This document shows positions 19,201 through 28,014 of a stretch of 64,000 nucleotides of DNA, in pieces. The notes below the pieces were generated by a model. That model did not search any database, was not told where the DNA came from, and saw nothing but the letters and a program-made list of their open reading frames with translations. The DNA is from Marinoscillum sp964351625. Its GTDB lineage: Bacteria > Bacteroidota > Bacteroidia > Cytophagales > Cyclobacteriaceae. The position numbers and the translations under genes are program-made. The first letter of the stretch is position 1; each line of letters opens with the position of its first letter. Location: NCBI GenBank assembly GCA_964351625.1, contig CAYGOV010000001.1:186001-250000 (forward strand). The letters are read 5' to 3'.

Positions 19201-22200
19201 GCTAAAACAGCTGATCAAAATTTCAATTTACTCGCAGATAATTTTAATCCTGGATTGCATACGATCTACGTAAGAACTAAGCAGACAGACGGTAATTGGA
19301 GTATTCCGAGCCGGACCAAATTCTTTGTCATAGATACGGCTAAAGCTGATTTGGTCGTATTCAATACGGATATAGTGGCTGCAGAGTATTACTTTGATAA
19401 AGATCCAGGAATAGGAAAAGGATTCAGTATTCCTATTCAGAAAACAGATACCCTTACAAATAGACCTTGGTCTGCATCTACTAGCGGTCTTGATGTTGGT
19501 AAACATCAACTAAACATTCGTGTCCAAAATCAAGATGGACTTTGGAACCCCATCAGCTCCACTGAAGTGTTTATCTATCCAAGCGATTGTGATTTCCCAA
19601 TCGCTGATTTCAGCTTTGATACCGTAGGTATTAATACGCCGATCGCATTAACTGACCTTTCCTCAAATGTACTAACTGGAGCTACTTATAAATGGGACAT
19701 TGACGGTGATGAGGTTTATGAAAGTACAGATCCTGCTTACAATCCGACTTTTGGAGCAAATGGAGTCTATCCAATTCGCCTGACTGTTCAGAATACAGAG
19801 GGTTGTGCTACAAGTATCGTGAAGGATATATTGATAGTAGATGGCCTACCGGGCGCTTTAGTGATTAATGGAAATGACAGTTTGTTGGTTGGTGACACAC
19901 TCAAGATCACCGCTCCTTCAGGCTATGCTTACGAGTGGATCAATAGGAAGAAGAGTCAAGAAATATCGGTGACTAAATCGGGTAATTACTATGCTTACCT
20001 TACCAAAGACAGCATAAGCTTTAAGTCAGAAGTAATTACGGTTAAGTTCTTTAATCCAATCACGGCATCTATTGTCAGTTTTGATGCTACGAATGGAAGT
20101 AATGGTGCGGCTAGAATTGAGGCGCTCAGTCATGATAAACTCCCAATATCTATCACTTGGTCAAATGGTGCATCAAATGTGAATGAAATCAGCGATTTGG
20201 CTCCAGGTAGCTACTCTGTAACATTGAGTACCTCTCTAGAAACGACGACACTAAACTTTGATATTTTGAGCGGAACTGCCGCGTCAAATAGCCTTATATC
20301 CTTAGAGTACTTCCTCGACTCTGATCCTGGTCCAGGATTGGGAACGCCTGTTTCTATTTATGAAAATCCTAGTGTCCAAATTACTCGACCTATTGTAATG
20401 TCAAGCGTGGGCGAAGGTGCGCACACTGTTTATTTTAGAGCTAAGAAAGATGATGGACTTTGGGGGTTCCCAGTACCGAAGAAGTTTTACATCATTCCTG
20501 CTGATGGAGGACTAATTAATCTGGCATTCGGAGGAGATATCGTTTACGCAGAATATGCCTTTGATAGCTTGCCGAGTCTTGGCTTAGGTGTTCCTATCAA
20601 CATTACCTCAGGATTGTCCTTAGATGAGTCCCTAGCAGTTGATATCACGAATCTAGCAGCTGGTGACCATAGCCTGTTTCTGCAAATGCAAGATGCAAGC
20701 GGAAACTGGTCTTTCTCAGAAGCAGAACCATTTGTGATTTGTACCAATGTACCTTCAGCACCTTTAGTAAATGATGTAACGGAATGCTATGGAGCTGATT
20801 TCGTACTTAACATCAGCGCTGACTCTGGAAATAACATTAATATCTTTGACTCTACCTACCAGCTGATAACTACTCAGACAGCTGCCACCTATACATTTGC
20901 TGGTCTGACTGAATCTCAAGTCGTATATGTGAGTCAGAGCGCACCAGATGGCTGTGAAAGTGTCCGAACTGCGGTAAATCTAAATGTGACTAATGTACAA
21001 GCATTTGCTGGTCCAGATATTAAACTACCTGTTGCAAGAACTTATTCGTTCCTTGATGATAATTTCCCGAAAGGGGGTACTTGGTCGGGGAGCACGTATG
21101 TGACTTCTGATGGTGTTTTTAGTCCAAAGGATGCAGGTCTTGGTGACTATACCCTTACCTATACTTTGGATTCAGCAGGTTGCACACTTACTGATAATAT
21201 GACAGTAATGGTGCGAGAAATCACCAGTGGCATACCTAAGGTTTCAAATCAGATTTTCACTTTGAATGAAAACACCCCAGAAAACACTTCTCTTGGCACC
21301 ATAGTGGCTACAGACTCAGATGGGGATACTTTGAAGTTTTATGGCGCTAACCCAACTGATACGCTGTATATCAGTATTGACTCTCTATCTGGCGAAATGT
21401 TCGTGAAAGACAGCAGTTACTTTGATTTTGAAATGGTGGATTCGCTGGGTATTACAGTGAAGGTACTAGACGAATTCTATGAGGTAGAGGCTTTTATTTC
21501 GTTCTTGATACAAAATGTAAATGAAGCTCCTGTCGTGGTTAACCAAATATTCGCTGTAAATGAAAACAGTTTGAACGGTGTGGTGATCGATACGGCGCAA
21601 GCCACAGATCCTGAATTTGATGCCATAACTTATTCTATTCTAAGTGGCAATGAATTAGGAACCTTCACATTGACATCTGAAGGAGTCCTTTCTGTAATTG
21701 ATTCTACAGCGTTGGATTTTGAAACAAACCCGTCATTGTTACTTTTAGCGGAAGCTAGCGATGGTTTACTGAATACTCAATTCAGCATAGAAGTAAGCTT
21801 GATCAATGAAAATGAAAGTCCTGAAATTTCTAACCAGTCATTCATTATAAATGAAAACAGCTCAGTTAATAGCTTTATTGGCTCAATAGCTGCACTTGAT
21901 CTAGATGGCGATGCGCTCTCTTTTGCTGGCCTTACGGCTAGTGATAGTCTTTATGTGAGTATCCATCCATCAACAGGTGAGATATCAGTGAAAGACAGTA
22001 GCTTCTTCGATTACGAGACTATCAACTTATTAGATATCAATGTGGTGGTTTCTGATGGTGTATTGGAAGCTTCAGCTTCCATTTCCATAGTTGTGGAGGA
22101 TGTCAATGAGCAGCCACTTATCTCTGATCAGACCTATTCTATTAATGAAAACAGTGCTGTTGGATTTAAAATTGACACCTTAATAGCTTCAGATCCCGAA

Positions 22201-25200
22201 GCTCAATCGTTGAGTTATACTATTTTGAGTGGAAATGAATTAGGTGGTTTTGCTTTAACAACCGATGGTGTGCTGTCAGTTGCGGACACTTCAGTTCTGG
22301 ATTTCGAGTTAAACCCATCTTTTACACTTTTAGTGCAAGTGAGCGATGGAACTTTGAGCACTCCGTTCACTTTAGAAATAGATATTCTTGACGTAAATGA
22401 AGCTCCGGTTGTGAGTGATCAATCTTACACCATTGCAGAAAATACTGAAGTCAATTCGTTCATTGGTCAAATCATAGCATCGGATTTCGAAGGTGATGCT
22501 CTTACCTATATTGGTCTCACGGCTGATGATAGTCTTTACGTAAGTATCCATCCATCTACTGGCGCGATTTCAGTGAAGGACAGTAGCTTCTTCGATTTCG
22601 AGACTACCAACATGTTAGATATCAATGTGGTAGTATCTGATGGTATGCTGGATGCCTTCGCAGTTATTTCGATTGTTATTGAGAACGTGAACGAGCAGCC
22701 AATTATTGCTAGTCAGACTTATTCTATCGATGAAAACAGTGCTAATGCAATTAAAATTGATACTTTAATTGCTATTGATCCAGAATCCCAAACATTGACT
22801 TATGGCATCTTGAGTGGCAATGAATTAGGGGGCTTTGCTTTAGCTACGAATGGTGTTCTTTCAGTTGCGGATTCTTCAGTATTAGATTTTGAAGCCAGTT
22901 CATCCTTCATAATTTCAGCACAAGTGAGTGACGGAGCTTTGAACACTCCATTCACTATAGAAATTAATATTCTTGATGTAAATGAGGCTCCGATTTTGAT
23001 TGGCCAATCTCTGACTATTAGCGAAAATAGTCCTTCTTCAACCTTAGTTGGATCTTTAAATGCAGTCGATCCAGAAAACGATGTGCTGACATATAGTATC
23101 CTATCGGGAAATGGTTTAGGTGCCTTTTCAATTGACACCAATGGAGCTTTGATTATTGCAGATTCTTCAGCTTTGGATTTTGAGATCAACCCATCTTTCA
23201 ATCTGGCCATACAGGTATCAGATGGTTTTCTGCAGGCTCAAGCTAACTTTTCCATTACAATATTGGATGTCGTAGAGGTTGTCAGCGAGGAAGATCTATT
23301 GTTGGTAACAGAGTTTTATAATAGCACCAATGGAGATAATTGGGCCAATAATAGCGGTTGGCTCAGCGAAGAGCCAATTGGAAATTGGTATGGTATAACC
23401 GTAGACGGTGATAAAATTATAAAGATTGATTTGAGAAATAATAATCTTGTAGGAACCGTTCCAAATAGTGCGCTGGATATAAGTTATCTAGATACTTTAT
23501 TGCTTTCAGGCAATAGTCTAACCGATTTGCCTCCTTTGAATGAGATACCTGGTATCAAACTATTGGATATTAGTCAGAACCTGTTGTCTTTTAGTGTGTT
23601 TGAAGAATTCAGTTCTGCAGATAATACAGTTTATTCTCCCCAAAGACCGCTGCTGGAGGAGGTTAACATCTTAGCTCAGTTGAATGATGTAGTAACATTG
23701 AATAGAGCGATTCCGGGTCAGCAACTGTCTTATTCGTGGTTTAAAAATGGACAAACATATGCGGGTACCGGTCCGAGCATCCAAGTGACTGCCGAATCAT
23801 TTGCTGCGGAGGGAAAATATACCGTACAAGTAACAAGCGCACTTATCCCAAATCTTTCCATCAATTCGAAATCTATAAATCTCAAAGTATCTTCTTTGGA
23901 GCGAGACTCTACAGTGTTGGTCGCATTGTACGACTCACTTGGTGGAGATTCTTGGACAAAGAAAGCCAATTGGAAAACTGGAAAAGTGACTGATTGGGAG
24001 GGAGTGCAGTTTGTGGAAAATCGCCTAGTGGGTATCAATTTTGCTGATAATAACTTAGCAGGAGTAGTGCCAGAGGAAATCAACGATGCTTTAGAACTAA
24101 TTAACGTTGACCTTTCAGGTAATCAAATTACTGGATTGCCTAAGATTACTTTGACAGGTCAGACCACTTTCAACGTTTCCAACAATAGATTGGATTTTGC
24201 TGATCTAATACCCAACGTTGGTGTGGACGGCATTCAATATAACAATCAGAAAGCATTAGATCCACCGACAACAGAGTCACTGTCTGTTGGGTCGCCATTC
24301 ACTTTGTCTTATAAAGTCGCTGGTCAAGGAAATCAATATGCTTGGACTAAGAATGAGTTAGCTATTACAGGTGCCAATACAGATACTTATACGGTTGAAG
24401 CCATTGGCTATAGTACTATGGGTGTTTATCAGCTTTCTGTGTCAAACCCTTCTGTACCAAACCTTATCATTAGAAGTGGGGTACGTACGATGTGGGCTAC
24501 AGCCAATCTTGAAGTATCGTCAATATTCGATTTTGCTGATGGTACTCCTGGCATACTTCAAGAAGGAGAAGGTTACCTATTCCGCATTAAGGCTAAGGGC
24601 CCTTACGATACCATTCAAAACTTTCCAAAGATTGTGAATGAGAAGCTCATTTTCAATAATGTAAGACTGGGCGATTATATCTTGAGTGTGAAAACAACTA
24701 AAGGATATAGCCAGACAAATGGTGGTGATGTTGTGCAGTTTATGCAGACGTATTATGAGTCTACTATCGACAATATTGAAGCAGATGTATTAGAGCTTAG
24801 GGATCATGAAAGTCTAGAATTAGTGATTCAAAGACTACCACCTCCGTTCACTGGAGGTGATGGGGAAGTTGAAGTATTAGTTGAGAGTGATTTCACAGAA
24901 GAGACCCAAAACGGCAGTGGAGACGGTAGGGTTGACTCACGTAGGAAGGTGAAGAAAGCGGTTGTTTCGATGCGTAGATTCGTGAGAGCTGGGCGACTAG
25001 ACGAGTCGGCTCAAGATGAATGGCAATTGGTGGCTTACTTGGAGACTGATGATGAAGGTAAGGTTTCTTTTGAAGGAGTTCCTACAGGCCGGTATAGGAT
25101 CAATATTCAATATCCTGGTATTCCAATGGACCCGAATTCATTCGTCGAGTTTGAAATAACTGATGATAAGGAAGAAGATGGCTTTGTGCTTGAAGCGACG

Positions 25201-25524
25201 GTAACGGAAGAAGGAATTTTTGTGGTGCTGATCGAGGAGTTAGGTTTTTATCTAGACTATTTCAAAAATCTCAATGTTTACCCTAACCCTGCTGATAAAG
25301 TGCTGAATATCTCTTATGATAAATTGTTTTCAGACAATGTGAAAGTCATCATGACTACCATAGATGGTAAAAAAGTGAAAGAGTTAGAGATAAACCGAGG
25401 GTATGGGGGATCTGCGCTTATAGAAACTGATAATTTGATGGAAGGAATCTATCTGTTAAGATTTGTGGATACAGCAAATCCAGGGAGAGTAATTGCCTAT
25501 TTGAAAGTCATAGTGAGACATTAA
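16234..25524 (+). CDS. Giant modular T9SS-secreted surface protein
   Basis: 3096 residues, signal peptide MKRFFRPMLMVAAIWLSS, start at ATG 16234 (a TTG lies two codons earlier). Order: two AEYF..DTDPGVG modules (from 28), PKD-like domain (about 178), Ig-like segments; then further blocks starting near 417, 888 and 1355 with three, three and two AEYF modules, the second and third again followed by PKD; Ig-like region; seven cadherin-like repeats (about 1667-2344, each with an NEN/AEN-type motif and LDFE); two LRR modules of the NSTNGDNW and DSLGGDSW type, each with an Ig-like follower (about 2350-2690); a carbohydrate-binding-like or CNA-B-like domain; and a C-terminal T9SS type A sorting domain (about 3012-3096, NVYPNPADKVLNISY). 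No enzymatic domain seen; a surface adhesin or gliding/biofilm protein is the best inference. Confidence 0.92.
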   Translation: MKRFFRPMLMVAAIWLSSTVYGQTINKAEYFLDTDPGVGMGMPVSITSAGTIDQNFSVNTSGFSAGLHRLYIRAQQSDGLWSIPKTRFFYVSDNNNTKTIQFATDIVAAEYFYDTDPGVGKGAKIPLQKSATIDKNWVAKTDGLTEGDHYLYIRTQSQDGFWGMPDTVSIYIDSTIVCQVPSVDFDFNTVDINTNIGITDLSTNVDGGATYAWDVNDDGTVDGNSATFDTQFATRGVYSIRLTVTNSDGCSASVLKDVFVTSGISKAITLSANDSLIAGNSLDLTAPAGYTYEWSTGETSQTLSVSKAGSYYVFLSADGITFKSDIVQIKTFEALTADFSSFNATSGLSNGAAIVENIKSDELPFTISWSTGASQVRSLTGLAPGSYSLTITTPLDTYNFPFTVSDITPANNSIIEAEYFIGTDPGVGNGTAIDIYQAGTLNIGFNVDASSLSTGLYKLYTRVKQASGIWSIPKYRHFYVIDPNARVYEEKDLNLISAEYFFDNDPGVGNGTTVPVFATKIADINFSHTISTLSSGLHDLYIRTQQDDGMWSLAEPVTFFVIGGRFEEIIEFKTDIVEAEYFFDHDPGVGNGKAMPIQKSAQLDNRPWAAPTAGLSQGEHTLNIRTKNQDGIWNVVSAQTFTINDKACLPPIADFAFDTVGVDTMVGLVDLSTGLSDSVTYAWDIYGDGSIESTRADFDTTFSANGVYPIKLTVVNFPDSCFTSVVKDIIITDGLTAAITANKLDTLLVGDSITYTAPAGYAYEWNNGATTQSITVGKTGTYYAWLEADGISFKSQAKTVAFFKEITANISVSGASIGLSNGSASVTNISTDGLPYNIVWTNGATGQTQVNELATGNYQVEINTILDTITFTFNIGEINLAGTEILKAEYFFGADPGPGNGMEIVTYQADKVSFDFIPDISGLDIGLQRLYIRAQQANGIWGIPKVRFFYIIDPNARAYVEIDNNLISAEYFIDEDPGAGNGSPIAITEAKTADQNFNLLADNFNPGLHTIYVRTKQTDGNWSIPSRTKFFVIDTAKADLVVFNTDIVAAEYYFDKDPGIGKGFSIPIQKTDTLTNRPWSASTSGLDVGKHQLNIRVQNQDGLWNPISSTEVFIYPSDCDFPIADFSFDTVGINTPIALTDLSSNVLTGATYKWDIDGDEVYESTDPAYNPTFGANGVYPIRLTVQNTEGCATSIVKDILIVDGLPGALVINGNDSLLVGDTLKITAPSGYAYEWINRKKSQEISVTKSGNYYAYLTKDSISFKSEVITVKFFNPITASIVSFDATNGSNGAARIEALSHDKLPISITWSNGASNVNEISDLAPGSYSVTLSTSLETTTLNFDILSGTAASNSLISLEYFLDSDPGPGLGTPVSIYENPSVQITRPIVMSSVGEGAHTVYFRAKKDDGLWGFPVPKKFYIIPADGGLINLAFGGDIVYAEYAFDSLPSLGLGVPINITSGLSLDESLAVDITNLAAGDHSLFLQMQDASGNWSFSEAEPFVICTNVPSAPLVNDVTECYGADFVLNISADSGNNINIFDSTYQLITTQTAATYTFAGLTESQVVYVSQSAPDGCESVRTAVNLNVTNVQAFAGPDIKLPVARTYSFLDDNFPKGGTWSGSTYVTSDGVFSPKDAGLGDYTLTYTLDSAGCTLTDNMTVMVREITSGIPKVSNQIFTLNENTPENTSLGTIVATDSDGDTLKFYGANPTDTLYISIDSLSGEMFVKDSSYFDFEMVDSLGITVKVLDEFYEVEAFISFLIQNVNEAPVVVNQIFAVNENSLNGVVIDTAQATDPEFDAITYSILSGNELGTFTLTSEGVLSVIDSTALDFETNPSLLLLAEASDGLLNTQFSIEVSLINENESPEISNQSFIINENSSVNSFIGSIAALDLDGDALSFAGLTASDSLYVSIHPSTGEISVKDSSFFDYETINLLDINVVVSDGVLEASASISIVVEDVNEQPLISDQTYSINENSAVGFKIDTLIASDPEAQSLSYTILSGNELGGFALTTDGVLSVADTSVLDFELNPSFTLLVQVSDGTLSTPFTLEIDILDVNEAPVVSDQSYTIAENTEVNSFIGQIIASDFEGDALTYIGLTADDSLYVSIHPSTGAISVKDSSFFDFETTNMLDINVVVSDGMLDAFAVISIVIENVNEQPIIASQTYSIDENSANAIKIDTLIAIDPESQTLTYGILSGNELGGFALATNGVLSVADSSVLDFEASSSFIISAQVSDGALNTPFTIEINILDVNEAPILIGQSLTISENSPSSTLVGSLNAVDPENDVLTYSILSGNGLGAFSIDTNGALIIADSSALDFEINPSFNLAIQVSDGFLQAQANFSITILDVVEVVSEEDLLLVTEFYNSTNGDNWANNSGWLSEEPIGNWYGITVDGDKIIKIDLRNNNLVGTVPNSALDISYLDTLLLSGNSLTDLPPLNEIPGIKLLDISQNLLSFSVFEEFSSADNTVYSPQRPLLEEVNILAQLNDVVTLNRAIPGQQLSYSWFKNGQTYAGTGPSIQVTAESFAAEGKYTVQVTSALIPNLSINSKSINLKVSSLERDSTVLVALYDSLGGDSWTKKANWKTGKVTDWEGVQFVENRLVGINFADNNLAGVVPEEINDALELINVDLSGNQITGLPKITLTGQTTFNVSNNRLDFADLIPNVGVDGIQYNNQKALDPPTTESLSVGSPFTLSYKVAGQGNQYAWTKNELAITGANTDTYTVEAIGYSTMGVYQLSVSNPSVPNLIIRSGVRTMWATANLEVSSIFDFADGTPGILQEGEGYLFRIKAKGPYDTIQNFPKIVNEKLIFNNVRLGDYILSVKTTKGYSQTNGGDVVQFMQTYYESTIDNIEADVLELRDHESLELVIQRLPPPFTGGDGEVEVLVESDFTEETQNGSGDGRVDSRRKVKKAVVSMRRFVRAGRLDESAQDEWQLVAYLETDDEGKVSFEGVPTGRYRINIQYPGIPMDPNSFVEFEITDDKEEDGFVLEATVTEEGIFVVLIEELGFYLDYFKNLNVYPNPADKVLNISYDKLFSDNVKVIMTTIDGKKVKELEINRGYGGSALIETDNLMEGIYLLRFVDTANPGRVIAYLKVIVRH
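21817..22986 (+). repeat. Two 585-bp in-frame cadherin-pair repeats
   Basis: Inside the giant gene, a two-domain unit (type A cadherin-like domain with SLYVSIHPSTG, then type B with ILSGNELGGFAL) occurs at 21817-22401 and again at 22402-22986, exactly 585 bp each without a length change. The two copies share most residues. The preceding pair (21232-21816) has the same A-B order but is more diverged, and a final B-type domain follows. Confidence 0.8.
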
Positions 25525-25571
25525 GGGCTTGGTTATTGATCCTATTCTATCTCTAAGTGAGAATTAACAAA

Positions 25572-25602
25572 AAAGAAGCTGTCCATTTGAGACAGCTTCT
25601 TT
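25572..25602 (-). terminator. Terminator between convergent genes
   Basis: 12-bp perfect stem (AAAGAAGCTGTC / GACAGCTTCTTT) with a 7-nt loop. On the minus strand it is followed by a T-run (CTTCTTTTTTGTT), fitting termination of the reductase gene; with its T-rich right arm it may also stop the giant gene on the plus strand. Confidence 0.8.
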
Positions 25603-25625
25603 CATTTAGTCTTAGACGTTTTAGC

Positions 25626-26738
25626 TCAAGCAATTTCTGCTGTTTTCTTTTCATAGTCTATGTAGCCTTTCGCGCCTGGAGTATAGAATGTGCCGCCATC
25701 CCAGTCTGTAAGCTCCACGCCCTCCGCGAATCGCTCCACCAAATCAGGGTTAGAGACATAAGGTTTACCATAGGCTACCAAGTCCGCGTCTCCAGCTTTG
25801 ATCACTTGATTTCCTTTCTCCTGATCAAATCCCGCATTGATGATGATTGTACCTTTATAGATCGGTCTGTAACGTTTGGCTATTTGAGTTACCGCAAAAG
25901 GAATCTCGGATACATCATTGAATGGCTCAGATAAATGCAAATAAGCCAAATCATAATCATTGAGCTTTTCAATAATGTAATCGAAAGTGGGAATAGTCTC
26001 TTCATCCATCGTCATACCAAAAATGCCGTTAAGAGACGGGTTCAGTCTCAAGCCTACTTTCTGAATGGGCGTCTCAGCCTTGATGGCATCCAATACTTCG
26101 AATAAAAATCTTGCACGATTTTCTTTACTTCCACCATATTCGTCCGTTCGATGATTGGAAGTAGCACTAAAGAATTGGTGAAATAAATATCCATTTGAAG
26201 AATGTACCTCAACGCCATCAAAGCCAGCTTTCATTGCGTTTTTTGCTGCAATTGCAAAGTCCTTTACCGACTGCTGGATGTCTTCTTTGGTCATCTCTTT
26301 TGGTGTGACCGTGTCTTTCATTCCTTCAGGTGTGTAAGATTGAGCATTAGGATTGATGGCGCTAGGTGCGTGAGGTAGCTCTCCCTTATGAAAGTCTGGA
26401 TGTGAAATTCTCCCAACGTGCCAAAGCTGAATAAAGATCTTTCCGCCCGAAGCGTGTACTTTTTCGGTTACTTCTTTCCAGCCTGCTACCTGAACATCAG
26501 TGTGAATTCCTGGGGTATTGATATATCCTACGGCTTTTTCAGAGACCTGCGAACCTTCAGTAATGATTAGTCCTGCGGAGGCTCTTTGAGCGTAATAGGT
26601 GCCTTGAAGGTCGCCTGATGCAGCTTTTTCAGGATTGGCTGCTCTACTCCGTGTCATGGGTGCCATGACCATTCGGTTGCTAAGCTCAAGGTTAGAAGAT
26701 TTATAGGGTTGTAATAATGGTTGAATTTCTGAACTCAT
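25626..26738 (-). CDS. Old Yellow Enzyme family NADH:flavin oxidoreductase (alkene reductase)
   Basis: 370-residue FMN-dependent TIM-barrel reductase of the OYE/N-ethylmaleimide reductase (NemA-like) group. Family marks: N-terminal NRMVMAPMTRSRA, the FMN/substrate loop QLWHVGRISHP (105-113), the catalytic trio His179-x2-Asn182 with Tyr184 in VHSSNGYLFHQFF, and the family sequence DEYGGSKENRARF. It reduces activated C=C bonds (enones, maleimides, nitro compounds) with NAD(P)H; the natural substrate is rarely known. Length matches the family. It is a single gene on the minus strand between its terminator and the tmRNA terminator, with no linked regulator. Confidence 0.92.
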   Translation of the reverse strand: MSSEIQPLLQPYKSSNLELSNRMVMAPMTRSRAANPEKAASGDLQGTYYAQRASAGLIITEGSQVSEKAVGYINTPGIHTDVQVAGWKEVTEKVHASGGKIFIQLWHVGRISHPDFHKGELPHAPSAINPNAQSYTPEGMKDTVTPKEMTKEDIQQSVKDFAIAAKNAMKAGFDGVEVHSSNGYLFHQFFSATSNHRTDEYGGSKENRARFLFEVLDAIKAETPIQKVGLRLNPSLNGIFGMTMDEETIPTFDYIIEKLNDYDLAYLHLSEPFNDVSEIPFAVTQIAKRYRPIYKGTIIINAGFDQEKGNQVIKAGDADLVAYGKPYVSNPDLVERFAEGVELTDWDGGTFYTPGAKGYIDYEKKTAEIA

Positions 26739-26883
26739 ATCGATTGTATTAATTATGTGTATTTACATGTAATGATTAAGGATCATGAATAGTTTCATGA
26801 ATGGCATTTTTCCTTCCTTTTTCCACATTGAGAATGTTGGTGTTATGAGAGGTCAAGGGTTTTTATAAAACTCTAGGGATTTC

Positions 26884-26919
26884 AAAAGAAAAGCCCACCT
26901 TTTGGTGAGCTTTTCTTTT
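26884..26919 (-). terminator. tmRNA terminator
   Basis: 16-bp stem (26884-26899 with 26904-26919) and TTTT loop. It is perfectly paired on the minus-strand RNA if one G-U is allowed, while the plus strand has a C-A mismatch at that place; this points to selection on the minus strand. It ends in TTTTCTTTT, 5 nt past the tmRNA 3' end. Confidence 0.85.
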
Positions 26920-26923
26920 TTAG

Positions 26924-27318
26924 TGGAGTCGGAGGGATTCGAACCCTCGTCCAGCAAAGGAAACAATAGACCCTCTACATGCTTAGTTATTCGTTTGATC
27001 TTGCAAGCCAGCCGGTGAATAACAACCTACTGAACCTGCCAGTCACTGGAGTTTCGCGCTGGCTTAGTAACCTCATCAGCGCTAGTCCTAAAGTTCGACA
27101 CCCCTTGATCCAGCCTAAAGGACAGAGACTTGGAGGGATGTGGCAGGGGGAGACGTTGGCCTCAACCCTGATAAATCATCACAATTAAGTGGTGATTAAG
27201 CTGCCATGGCGTAATTAGATTCGCCAAATAATTGTTGGAACTAGTGATCAAGGCGCGCATCCCATGCGCCTGCATGCAAGCATACTCTTTACACTCCCTG
27301 TCGATTCCGGTCGACCCC
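26924..27318 (-). ncRNA. ssrA: tmRNA (ssrA), one-piece
   Basis: Transfer-messenger RNA of about 395 nt that rescues stalled ribosomes. The 5' end GGGGTCGACCGG.. pairs with the 3' CGACTCC to form the alanyl acceptor stem, and the T-loop sequence GGGTTCGAATCCC-type element lies just before it (plus-strand ggattcgaaccctc at 26935-26948). The tag reading frame at 27196-27225 encodes GESNYAMAA followed by TAA; the initial Ala comes from the charged alanine. The CCA end is not encoded (A discriminator, then CTA). A TAnnTTTG element lies just upstream and a terminator just downstream. Tag sequences of the G-E-x-x-Y-A-x-A-A type are known from Bacteroidota. Confidence 0.95.
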
Positions 27319-27334
27319 AGTATAAATTGTGATG

Positions 27335-27342
27335 CAAAGGTA
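27335..27342 (-). promoter_or_regulatory. Candidate -7 promoter element of ssrA
   Basis: Minus-strand TACCTTTG matches the Bacteroidota sigma-70 -7 consensus TAnnTTTG exactly and lies 17 nt before the first G of the mature tmRNA, leaving room for a short leader. I did not find a convincing -33 TTG element at the right distance, so the call is moderate. Confidence 0.55.
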
Positions 27343-27396
27343 ACAACAAGTAGCTGCATCGTAAGATTCCCTAAGAGGAAATATGCATTGTGGAAA

Positions 27397-27960
27397 TCAA
27401 TAATCTCTGCGGAGCATTATGTTGATGTCATGAGGAGCAGATTCGTTACCTCCGAAATATGGAAACAATAAGTAGTAAGCTCCCTTGTCACAAGGCTTTA
27501 TTCTAGGTATTTCTAAGATTTCGTTATCAAACCGAAAGATGTAGTGGGTATCCGTTAATTGTATTTCGTATAAGTTGGTTTGAAAAGGCTGTGTACTACC
27601 AATGTATTCGATAATCCTTTCGCCATTCACATAGCAGTATGCCATTATTTCAATACGATCATTTAGCCATCTCCAACCAAATCTAGCACTATGCTCGTGA
27701 TGCATTGAGTTGCAGTCGGAGAAACCAAACAGTTTGTTGGTGTCCCATTGGTTTTCGGTGGTTAGGGATTGATATACTGCAGTTTCGTCAAAAGTCGCTT
27801 GAAAAATCAAGGAGGAGGATTGTAGTAGTTCTATTTTGTAAGTAGAATAGTGTTTTCCTTCTGGAATAGTGTATTTTTCGAATGGCAGGTCTAATTCTGG
27901 CTCGCACCCCCATGTGAACAGGGTTACAATATAGAGGAAAATGATTCGGTGCGTTCCCAT
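27397..27960 (-). CDS. Hypothetical lipoprotein
   Basis: 187 residues with an N-terminal lipoprotein signal: MGTHRIIFLYIVTLFTWGC, Cys19 being the likely lipid anchor. The mature part is a beta-rich domain with YSTYKIELLQSSSLIFQATF and several aromatic residues, plus two Cys (SDCNSMHH, IKPCDKG). No known family recognised. It sits between the tmRNA gene and the duplicated SiaC-like modules, on the same strand, 54 bp beyond the end of the last module gene, so it could be the last gene of that unit. Function unknown; it may belong to the accessory stretch because ssrA-like sequence bounds it on both sides. Confidence 0.65.
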   Translation of the reverse strand: MGTHRIIFLYIVTLFTWGCEPELDLPFEKYTIPEGKHYSTYKIELLQSSSLIFQATFDETAVYQSLTTENQWDTNKLFGFSDCNSMHHEHSARFGWRWLNDRIEIMAYCYVNGERIIEYIGSTQPFQTNLYEIQLTDTHYIFRFDNEILEIPRIKPCDKGAYYLLFPYFGGNESAPHDINIMLRRDY

Positions 27961-28014
27961 TGGGGTAAGGTTAATATTTCATTATGTCAAAACTGATAGT
28001 TAACTAATGTGGGA

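Noticed and set aside
26979..27359. Open frames on both strands inside and beside the tmRNA gene
   Set aside because: They lie in structured RNA sequence; the tRNA-like ends and tag frame explain the region fully.
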